64,000 nucleotides of DNA. Source: Polychytrium aggregatum. Lineage: Eukaryota; Chytridiomycota; Chytridiomycetes; Polychytriales. Position numbers and translations under genes: made by a program. The stretch spans positions 1-64,000 of the forward strand of contig NW_026516211.1 in NCBI RefSeq assembly GCF_025602895.1, given 5' to 3'. The notes below the pieces were generated by a model, which did no database searches, was not told the origin of the DNA, and saw nothing but the letters and a program-made list of their open reading frames with translations. Shown here one piece after another: positions 55,463-64,000 of this stretch; the stretch's first letter is position 1; each line of letters opens with the position of its first letter.

Positions 55463-57161
55463 CGGCCCTCGGCTTTGAGTGATGTGGGCATGCATGGATA
55501 CCGCTTGTATCCGCCGGTGGTGGTGGTGGATGTCGGACCGGGCGGAGTGTGATTCGGGTCTCGCAGAGGCTCCGAGGACCACCAAAGCCACCACCATCGC
55601 TGCCGAGCCGGCTGTCCCACCACTCCCAGCCGAAATTGACATCCAAGAACAGCCTCTGCCTTTGCTCTGCTCACTCTCTCCGAGACTCTTTTGCTCCTTC
55701 GTTTCTCTCTCCCTCCCTCACTTCTTGCTCCTGCGTATGCTTGTGCGTCGACGGTGCAGCCACCAGCGCGTCCGCCCGCTTGCACCCTCCGACATCCTGC
55801 AGCACTTGCATGCGGAGGCGGGCCATTGAATAGATCGATGTATATACGATGCATGCAGGCCGTCCAGAAAGGAAGGGCGGGGTCGGGTGGCCTGCGTTGG
55901 CCTGGCCTGTCCTGGCCTGGCCCGGTGCGGTGCGGTGGTGACGGCGCTGGTATCGGGGGCAACCGGGGAGGGGGCTGTGGAGGAGTTCCCATGTCGCTCC
56001 CGCGCCCGTGTCTCCGCCTCATTTCGGCCATATCGGGCGAGGCGGAGAGAGAGCAAGTGATGGCGAGATGCCCCGTCGGCACAGCATCTGGTCATGCCGG
56101 ATCGCAGATCCCGCCCCGCGCTTGAACGATAGCGACCCGGATCTCGCTGGTCACATTGAGCCTGGCGACGGCCAGAAGCACCACTCGTTGCTGCAACCGC
56201 CACCCGCAGACGGGTCACGACAGAGGACCGGCCTGGCAATAGCGCTTGCTTGGCGAATGGGGCTTGCCTGGCACCGGGCACGAGGGCAGGATCTGCCACT
56301 GCAAGATGGATGGCAGCCAGCGCCCGATGTGCAGCGTCCTCGCTCGATCGACGACAGACCCGAGCACGGCAATGCCGTCCCAAGACGAGTATCGAGTATC
56401 ATTCTGATTCTGGGTGCAGGACTGCCTGGGGCGACTGCGAGAGCGAGCAGAGCGAGCAGAGCGCCAGGCCGCACGACAGGAGCGACACGCGGATCCCTGG
56501 CAGCGACGGTCATGTGCCCGCCCTCACGGGCGCACAGACCGCGTCGGCTCTCGGTGTGCTCTCGGTGTGCTCTCGGCGCGCTCTCGCCCGTGCAAGCCGT
56601 CTCGCTCCCCCCTCCAAGCCCAGCCCTGTCCTGCCCTGTCCTGCCCTGTCACTTCCCGGTCCTGTCACTTCCCTTCGTTCACCCATCCAGCCGCCCTTCG
56701 ACCCTCCTCTGCTGTGCTTATGTGTCCAACCCGTCGCTCTTGTTCCCCCGAGCCGCAAGCCTCTTCTGTTTATTAAAAGCGCCTGTCGGCTCTTGCCTTC
56801 GTTGGCTTTTGCCTGCCCAGACTCCACAAAAGACTGCGTCGAGGAACGTCCTTTTTTCTCCGCCTTCTCTCTCTCTCTCTGATTTGTCTTTGACTTTTTT
56901 TTCTGATTTGTCTTGGACTTTTTTCTGACTTGTCCTTGACTTGTCATTGATTTGACCTCGATTTGACCTCGATTTGAATACCATCTGTTTTGGCTTGTCT
57001 TTGCGCCTGTTCCTTTCGAGTTCTCTCCCTTTCCCGCTGGCCTTTATTCCTCCTTCCTCCGAAAACCCGTCTGATCTGCCCTCATCTCCGTACCGCTCTC
57101 TTCACCACTCCCCCCTTATGACTCAATCCCACCCGCCCCAGATATAAAAACCCGCCTTCCC
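55463..57161. other. intergenic region with pyrimidine-rich promoter
   Basis: About 1.7 kb without a recognised gene. CCTGTCCTG repeats lie near 56626-56660. CT repeats are at 56863-56880, with TTGTCTTTGACTT/TTGTCTTGGACTT runs at 56884-56960. A TATA-like ATATAAAAA is at 57142-57150, just before the next frame. Confidence 0.45.
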
Positions 57162-58631
57162 ATGATGTGTGAGTGCACCGAAGTCCCTCGAGTCAAACCC
57201 GCGGTCGGCGGTCTGTTCCGGCGATTCGTCGGTCTCTTTGTCGGCGACTCGGCCGATCGCTTTCATTCGCCGTTACGATCGGCGGGTTATCCGTACGCCC
57301 TTTCGTCTCGCTTTCCGACTGCTCCGGTTTCATCGTCATCACCATCGCCATCATCGTCAGCGGCGTCTTGGGTCTCTCTGAATGCTCTGGCCCCAGCCCG
57401 TCCCCCGTCCCCCTCTCCTTCGACCCGGTCTTTCCCATTCGTGTCCCAACCGAATACCCCTCAGCGCATCTCATCCCGTTTAAAGTCCTCGATACCCGCC
57501 GTCTCGTCGTCCCGACCCTCCACCCTGCCTCCCTCGACGCTGTGCGCCCTCTCCCTCTCCTCCGTCTGCTCGTCGGCGACATGCTCTCCTTGCGCCTCGA
57601 CAGCATCATCCACTCCCTGCTCAACGCCGTCCACACCTTGCACTGCGGCATCGACTCCCCGTTCCCACTCGACCCTCGCCTCCTCTCCTTCCGTTCTCCC
57701 TGCCTCCAAACCCATTCCCGCCTCAGCCCCGCCCTCCGTACCCAGCACCCTCTCCTCTCCTTGCTCCCATCCCTCGCACCGCTCGGGTTACTCCTCGCCC
57801 CTTGAGCCGCCGCCGTCTCCGACCGCCGGCCCCGAGCAGTTCGCCCATAAGCGCACGCCGTCTGAATACAAGTTGGTCAAAACCGCCGGCAGATTCCAGG
57901 TACACGAAATGAAGCTGGAGAAACCCACAAAAAAGAAATTTGAGCTCGAAATCCACGAGCACCCCGCCGACCGCCGCCCGACCTGGCCCCTCTCGCAGTC
58001 GCTCCAGTCGTCCATATGCGACTCGCCGCTGAGCGAATGCTCGCATCTGTCAAGATCGCTGGCCGCCGCCACTACCGACCTGGATCGCAGCGACGATCTT
58101 TTGCGCTCCTCTGAACCCTACGGCGGCAGCGGCGATCACCATCACAACCACAATTACCACCACAACCACCACAACCACCACCCTAACCATCCCAACACCG
58201 TGCCCAAAATCAACACCTGGGACTCGGCCTACTACCGTTCGCACCGCGAGTCGGCGGGTTTCCTGCCTGACTCTCTGCCCTCGAACGAACCCGGCTCGCG
58301 GCGGTCGCTGTCGCACTCCGTGTCGCAGCCCGACATGGTTGCCCTCGACCCGTCTCCGTCCTCGAGCCCGTGCAGTTCCGTCCACTCGACCTTCAGCCCA
58401 AGCCACCACCGCCAGCTTCTGGACGAACCTGAACCTCCGTCGCTCGGCTCGCAGCGTGCTCGGTTCACTCTGACCCACGAAGAAGACTCGTCTGTTGCCA
58501 CGACGCCGACCGGGTCGCCCCGCGGAACCTTGTCGACACCAGGCGTCTCCGAGGTCTCTCCCGTCACCGAAGTCAAGAAGGTGGTCGCCAAGAGCGGCCG
58601 CAAGTTCATGCTCGAAACCCTGAGCACATAA
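57162..58631 (+). CDS. Ser/Pro-rich low-complexity protein with RFxV-like motifs
   Basis: A single open frame of 489 codons. The first 220 residues are Ser/Pro/Thr-rich. Then comes a conserved-looking block (KRTPSEYKLVKTAGRFQVHE), a Lys/Glu stretch, a His/Asn repeat (about 58136-58196), more Ser-rich sequence and a C-terminal SGRKFMLETLST. GRFQV resembles the RFx[V/I] docking peptide bound by OSR1/SPAK-type CCT domains, and SGRKFML and RARFTL are similar. Function is unknown. The start is doubtful: the TATA-like box lies only about 20 bp upstream of the first ATG. A later start or an unseen first exon is possible. Confidence 0.6.
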   Translation: MMCECTEVPRVKPAVGGLFRRFVGLFVGDSADRFHSPLRSAGYPYALSSRFPTAPVSSSSPSPSSSAASWVSLNALAPARPPSPSPSTRSFPFVSQPNTPQRISSRLKSSIPAVSSSRPSTLPPSTLCALSLSSVCSSATCSPCASTASSTPCSTPSTPCTAASTPRSHSTLASSPSVLPASKPIPASAPPSVPSTLSSPCSHPSHRSGYSSPLEPPPSPTAGPEQFAHKRTPSEYKLVKTAGRFQVHEMKLEKPTKKKFELEIHEHPADRRPTWPLSQSLQSSICDSPLSECSHLSRSLAAATTDLDRSDDLLRSSEPYGGSGDHHHNHNYHHNHHNHHPNHPNTVPKINTWDSAYYRSHRESAGFLPDSLPSNEPGSRRSLSHSVSQPDMVALDPSPSSSPCSSVHSTFSPSHHRQLLDEPEPPSLGSQRARFTLTHEEDSSVATTPTGSPRGTLSTPGVSEVSPVTEVKKVVAKSGRKFMLETLST

Positions 58632-59879
58632 CCCGGCTGTCCTCAAGGAATCCTGTCCGCGCAAACCCAACCGCAGCTCCGTCCGGCTCTGCCCCTCCCC
58701 CTCCTCCTCCTGATACTAACGGCTGCTGCCGCTACCTCCTGTCGCCATGCACTCGAGTCGGTCTCCCTATCTGGTGCGCGACGACGCTGCCGCTGCCCGG
58801 GTCCGCCTGGCTCTCGCAACGCTGGCTGCATCCCGCCCTGGGTCCAGTCCGTCGTCGAGAACGGGTCCGTGCATGCATGCAGAAGCGCATTCAGCCCGGC
58901 AGGCCTTCTCTCTGCTGCGATGGCCGTTGGCAGCAGTGCGCCAAGCCAAACAACCACCGCTACCTCTCCACCAGTGCGAGTGGACTGCGTCAGTGTGTGT
59001 CTCGAATCCGCCCACCCCCAACAACCACAACCCTGTTGCTCTCCGCCTCCCCCTCGACAGAGTTTGGCAGCGTGCATTGTATATCTGGGAGGAATCCGAA
59101 GCCAGCTGTGCGACCGCTCGCGATCTTGATGATCATCTCGACTCTTCATGCTTTTGATCGAGTGGCCAAGGCTTGTTCTCAAAAGTCCCTCCTCCCTCCC
59201 CCGCCGCCGTCCTCCCGTTCCTCTCCTAGAGCCGTCTTTGCTTTCTAGTTCCTCGGCGTCCGGGTTTTCTTGCAAGAGGATGATGTACCATTATTTAACA
59301 AAATTTTGAGACCAGCCGCCGCCTCCTCCGTCCGCTGGTCGGTGAATATACAACCATGATTCGCCAACCCATCTGCTGCTGTTCGCAGTGCCGTCCCATG
59401 CTCTGCTTCGAGCCCAGATGTCATGAGGGCCGTCGCTTCTTTCCCGCTCATGATCCAGCATCGCAGGCCGTCTGCTTGCGTCAATGTTGCTGGCTGCCGA
59501 TGCGACGTCACCCCCTCCCCAATCCCAATCATGGTTCTCTGGCGATGCCGAGTGCGGCTCTGCTATGAGCTGCCTGGTGGGCCCTCGCCATTGTCCCGAG
59601 CCTGGCTGCGTCCTCTGCTGTCGCTATTCTTGACCCGGTCCGCCCACGTCTGCTCTTGACCCGAGTCGCTTTGCCTTGCCTCGCCTTGCCTTGCGTCGCC
59701 TTGCCTCGCCGTTGCCTGCAGCCGTATTCTTCATCCTCGGCTGCATCGCTGACTCGCTTCCCCACGCGTGCTTGGTCGCTTTCGACACCCACAACACCCA
59801 GCCAGCCAGCCAGCCTCGAAGCACACCAACCCCAACACGACTCTCTTCTCAAACCCGAATCAGCACCAACAGAGCAGCC
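58632..59879. other. spacer upstream of RIB43A
   Basis: No gene recognised. It is GC-rich with many open frames on both strands (for example minus 58643-59275), none with known motifs. An AT-rich part at 59279-59310 includes a possible poly(A) signal region for the preceding gene. CGCCTTGCC repeats lie near 59670-59715. Confidence 0.4.
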
Positions 59880-62491
59880 ATGTACAAGGTCGAGATCCCA
59901 GCCGATAACATCCAGCAAGCTGCCATCGAGAGGCGGCGGCGGCTCGACGAAGACCGCAAAAAGCGCATCTTTGACCCCAAAGTTCGCGTCATCGGGGTAA
60001 GGCCTGGTGGAGACGACGACGACAACGACGGCGTGGTGGTGGATGGGCTTGTGCGAGAGCGGCTTGCTCGGGCGCTGAAGAAGTGGCCATGGGGGCCGAG
60101 CTGGAAAGCGATGTGGGCAGGAACACAATGTGGGCTGGAACACAATGTGGGCCACTCCGCATATCCATCCACACAACCCATGGCCGCAAGAGCCGCCACA
60201 GGACCCAGTCGAGCGAATGCATGTCGTGGTCGACGGGAGCATAAGGCCGAGATGTCAGCAGACCAAGGACAGCCCTTGCCAAGGCACTCTCCCTCTTCCC
60301 TCATAACAGTGCACTCCGGCTGCCTCGCTCTTTTGCTGGCCCAAGCCACGACCAGCACTCACCTTGTTTTCTGCGTGGTGCTCGCTCAGGTCGATCTGCC
60401 GGCTCTCGACGACCAGGTCGATACCAAGGAACGCATCAAGAGCAACGAGCGGACGCGCAACCTGGCCTTTGGTGCAGTGCTTTCGTTTGCTTTCGTTGGT
60501 TCTGTGGGCTCCATGTGGGGCTGGCTGTCCTTTCCTTGCAATTGCTCTTGCTCTGGCGAGCGCGCTTGATCCCCATGAGTCTTGGCTGTTTCGCCATGAA
60601 GACTCCCCATGAATCCAGACGCCGGCGATGCAATGTCTCGGGTTGCCCAAGCGACTGCGAGCCGACCCAGATTCCTATCGCTTTGTTTGTGGACTCCGAG
60701 ACTGGCGAACGGGCCTCTCAAACATCTGGCCGCAAACCGCTAATCTCAATGGGCGACACCCGTTTCCAGACCGCCATGCCGCTCAAACCAACCAGCTCCT
60801 TCAGATGATCGACGCCCAGACCGAGATGGAGCGGCGGCGCCAGCTTCGCTCCCTCAACGACTTTCGCTTCAACTACCAGCAGCCCTACCAGCGGCGAGAC
60901 TATGATCTGTACGACCCCGAGGCCCTCAAGAACGACTTCCCCGCCCGCATCGGCGACGAAGATCCGCGGTGCGGGGTCAGCGGAATGCAGCAGTTTGAAG
61001 GAGAGGATCTCGAACAGCCCATTCGCCTCCGACTGCAGAAGGACCAGATGCGGGTCTGGGCACAGGAGAAGCAGCATGAACAGGAGCTTAAGAAGCTGAC
61101 CGAGCTTGAGGAAAAAAAGTAACGCAGGCGTTCGTCATTGGTTCCGTGCTGGTGGTACTGGTGGTACTGGTGGTACTGGGATATCTGATATGCATTCGAC
61201 GGTCAAAGCGACAACTACAATTGGACATGCAGGAGGGGGAGGGCTTGGTCGTCGCGACCGTTCGTGTCTGATCGACCGTATCTGTCACCTTCTCCCACGC
61301 AGAAAATACGAAGAGTTCGAGCACAGTGTGGCCATGAAGACCCTAGAGCTCCAGAAGGCGACCGATGCCGCCCGCCAGGAGCGCCAGAGACTCGACAACG
61401 AGTACAATCTTCACCTCGTAAGCAGGACTTGGATCCATGCGAATGACCAAAGCTCACTGCTTGCGTGCTCACATGCTCCGATGCAAGCGCTCGATTCGCT
61501 GACACAATTCACCACGGCGCTGCCTGCCGATCCATGGCGTACCATGGTACATTGTGGCTATGCCAGGCCAGCTGGAAGCACCACCGTGAAGCCCAGGCCA
61601 AGCACCGAGAGATGGAGCAAAACTTCAACGAAATCATGACCAACATCAACGGCGAGTTCTTGACCGAGACCCCGGACGTCTTCAACATCGGCGGCGGTCA
61701 CAAGTGCGTTGCAACAGTTGTGCAGTCGTGTAGTTGTTGTGGCATGGATCTGTCGTTTCCCAGTCATATTTCAGTACTGACGACTCTCGACCGGCTGCAT
61801 CTCGCAGGGTTCGCGTGGATGTGTTCAAGGGCATCACTCCCGAGCAAAAGGCCCATATTCTGCAGACGCAGGAGCACCAGCGCATGGAAGCCGAGGTAAG
61901 CTTCTCCCAGTCGCCATCGCCATCGCCATCGCCATCTTCCCACATATACACCCGCCTTCGCGCTCACATCAACCACTCTTATCCTACTCTGAACCCAAAC
62001 TCATGCGTGCTACCGACCCATCGTGCCAGCTCCGCCGCGAGCAAGACCGCCGAAAGGAATACGAGTGGTCACTCCAGGAGGCCGCCAACAATCGCGCCGC
62101 CATTCTTTTGGAGCGCGAGAAGGGTCGGAGGGCCCGTGAGCTGGCCATCCAGATCCGAAAGGAGAACCAAGCCAAGGCTGGCGAGGACCGCAATCGGTAG
62201 GTGTCCTCCCTCGTCTTCAGCATCACCAACTCTCCGGAATCTTCCCCCCTCCCTCCAGCCATCCAGCTCGGCTATTTTGTCTGTTCGCACATCTTTCACA
62301 CTTTTACTCCATTGGCGAACTAATCGATTCCATACACCCTGCGCCAAACCGCAATCAAACATCAACATCAACATCAACCGCAAATCCACCACGCACTCAC
62401 ATCCGCCAGGCAATTCTATCTCGACCACGTCCTCTATACCAATCCGCCCACAGAGGAGTACTTTACCCAGTTCAACACCACAAGTCGATGA
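59880..62491 (+). CDS. RIB43A-like coiled-coil protein (RIBC1/RIBC2 family)
   Basis: Axonemal protofilament-ribbon protein found inside doublet microtubules. Eight exons, 59880-59996, 60390-60476, 60805-61118, 61303-61417, 61567-61703, 61808-61895, 62030-62196 and 62410-62491, close to 368 residues, the family's usual length. Family signatures are the start region IERRRRLDEDRKKRIFDPKV, YDLYDPEALKNDFPARIGDE, GVSGMQQFEGEDL, a long charged coiled coil, FLTETPDVFNIGGGHKVRVD, FKGITPEQKAHIL and the C-terminal TNPPTEEYFTQFNTTSR. Exon 2 ends at 60476 (AFGA), because this donor alone keeps the frame into exon 3. With ZMYND12 it shows that the organism builds flagella. A CGCCAT repeat lies in intron 6. 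Confidence 0.95.
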
Positions 62492-63068
62492 GCCGCCCCT
62501 TCCCTCCCCTCCCCTCCCCTCCATTCTCTGTCCATGTCACTTCTCCGCCTCTGTCCACCTCACGCTGTCACTTCCTTCTTCCGACTCCATCACTCTGGAC
62601 CCGGTCGGACATTTCGATCCACCTGGCTCTGTCTCGATCTGGCTTGCTCTCTCCTACATCAGTTTGCTGATTCAATCGGCAACGTTAGATCCCTTGCGCC
62701 TTCCTCCAAAATGGTTCAACAGCCGATCTGTCTCATGCTGGTTTTGTTTCCATTCGATGCAATACAACACGTGTCCATCAGAATGTCATTGCAGACTCTG
62801 TTGCTAGAAAACAAAATCGCACTTTCTGCTTCTCCCTCGAACGAATCAAAGATGCATTTAATCCAAGATGATGATGATAATGATAACTGCTGAAACAGAA
62901 TGCAAGGAAGCCAGGACGGAACGACTCTGAGATCTGAACCACTCGCTCTGAGCCACTACTCTTCAAGAATACCAAATTGTCAGAATCACTCCGGGACATG
63001 GGGGAACGCCTCAAAGTCAGCATGAGCTTCCTATCGATTGCGGCAAAGCCGCCAGTTCTCCCTCGGGG
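62492..63068. other. convergent 3' region
   Basis: Between the stop of RIB43A and the stop of the minus-strand coiled-coil gene. No gene seen. An AT-rich stretch is near 62803-62890. Confidence 0.4.
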
Positions 63069-64000
63069 TTATTCGTCCTTCTCAGTCGGTCCATGCAGGT
63101 GCACCCAAAGCCTTTCCAGTTTCTCGGAGAGCTCGTCGATGGGCAAACGCCTGGGCCCAGATCCAGGTTCCTGGGTAGCATGGTTGTCGCTCTCGATGCC
63201 ACTGGGCTGCGGCTCGATTTTGAAGAACTCGAGGATCTGATCCAGGCGGCTGCTTGCTTGGCCAGCTTTGTGGGCCTGGGTGGCGAGGGCTGCCTTGAGT
63301 TGCTCACACTGCTTTGTGAGCGCTTGGCTTGACTCGGTGCCGTTCTCGGCTTTGCTCTGATCGATCTTGAACCCCAAGAGACTGGTGATCAATATCGACG
63401 TTCATTCCATCACAAAGTTGTAGCCACGGCCGTAGACACACCCAACGGTGGCTCATTCCTCGCAAACTATTCAATGTCAAGCGCATCTCACCTCAGTGCC
63501 GTGCTGGAAGGGTTGGAACACATCCGATAGGTTGGTTCGATGGGTGACGCCTGTCGAGTCTGCTGGGCCAATGGACATGCTTGCCATTGCATTCTGGACA
63601 TCGCCAATGATGCTCTTGCCGCGCTTGGAGCCGACCGATTCCCAGCCACCCTCCCAAGCAGCGTGCTCCTTGCTCGCTTGGTTCCTTGACGGCAACGAGC
63701 GAGAGCCGTACGAAAGTGTGGCGGCGTCTCGACCAAGCTCTCCATCTTCCTGGGCAGACAAAGTTGCAGCAACGGAGGGCTTTTGGGATGCATGAGGCTG
63801 TCCAGAGGCGGCCATCGCCCAGTTTTCATGTGAAGTAAAGTCAAATGGGGCAGCATCCGGGTTGAGCTTGCAGTTCGTCGCCATCGACGCAATGTTGGCA
63901 TTCTGGTTCGTGAAACAGCCAAATGCTTCCCGTTTAGATATCACGCCAAAATGGCGCTGAGAGCGCAAAGCCTCGGCGTCGGCTTCAAACAGAGCCAAGG
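63069..64000 (-). CDS. unidentified coiled-coil protein, C-terminal part (gene leaves window)
   Basis: The last exon (ending at the stop 63069) encodes a helical stretch with heptads (SSQALTKQCEQLKAALATQA, SSRLDQILEFFKI) and ends HGPTEKDE. Upstream, a frame open from the window edge to a donor at 63491 encodes FEADAEALRSQRHFG, a Ser/Ala-rich part and QNAMASMSIGPADSTGVTH. The two frames do not join in phase with the nearest acceptor (about 63390), so a small exon or a different splice site is missing from my model. I do not recognise the family. The start lies beyond the right edge. Confidence 0.5.

Noticed and set aside
58643-59275. 210-codon minus-strand frame upstream of RIB43A
   Set aside because: Arg/Ala/Gly-rich with no known motif, in a GC-rich spacer where most frames are open.

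Overview
The window looks like about 64 kb of nuclear DNA from a zoosporic (flagellated) fungus, most likely a chytrid. The genes are dense, GC-rich and split by many short GT-AG introns. There are fungal-type Ty3/gypsy chromoviruses and a TKL kinase fused to Sel1 repeats. Two genes encode flagellar axoneme proteins (homologues of ZMYND12 and RIB43A), which argues against a Dikarya or Mucoromycota source. The species cannot be named from sequence reading alone.

Region 1 (1-13941) is a nested transposon island. Element A (1-5754, + strand, left end outside the window) is a Ty3/gypsy chromovirus with a clean RT-RNase H-integrase-chromodomain frame, a broken gag/protease region and a Tf1-like self-priming signature. 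It sits inside the 3' LTR of element B (5755-11047, - strand), which is intact and carries a textbook -1 frameshift signal between gag and pol. Next to B lie a solo-type LTR (11049-11467) and a 5'-truncated LINE copy (11468-12561), itself split by a second solo LTR (11713-12293) with a 5-bp target duplication. A second truncated LINE copy (12562-13941) follows head to tail.

Region 2 (13942-24700) holds a Sel1-repeat relic and a four-exon gene for a putative four-helix-bundle/TKL kinase/Sel1 protein (15112-18756, +). A long, multi-exon NRPS-like adenylation-carrier-reductase gene follows on the other strand (24279-19498).

Region 3 (25445-64000) is ordinary housekeeping chromosome. It contains the 26S proteasome subunit RPN2 (17 exons resolved), two HINT3-like HIT proteins, a CCCH/RWD-like/CHY zinc-finger protein, a GATD1-like DJ-1-fold protein, a glutathione transferase, a small coiled-coil protein (possibly Mediator subunit 9), a Ctr copper transporter, ZMYND12, an amphipathic membrane or lipid-droplet candidate, the U5 snRNP GTPase SNU114/EFTUD2, a Ser/Pro-rich protein, RIB43A, and the 3' end of an unidentified coiled-coil gene leaving the right edge. 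Exon junctions were set by hand from reading-frame continuity and knowledge of the protein families. Where I give exon lists the phases close exactly, except where stated.
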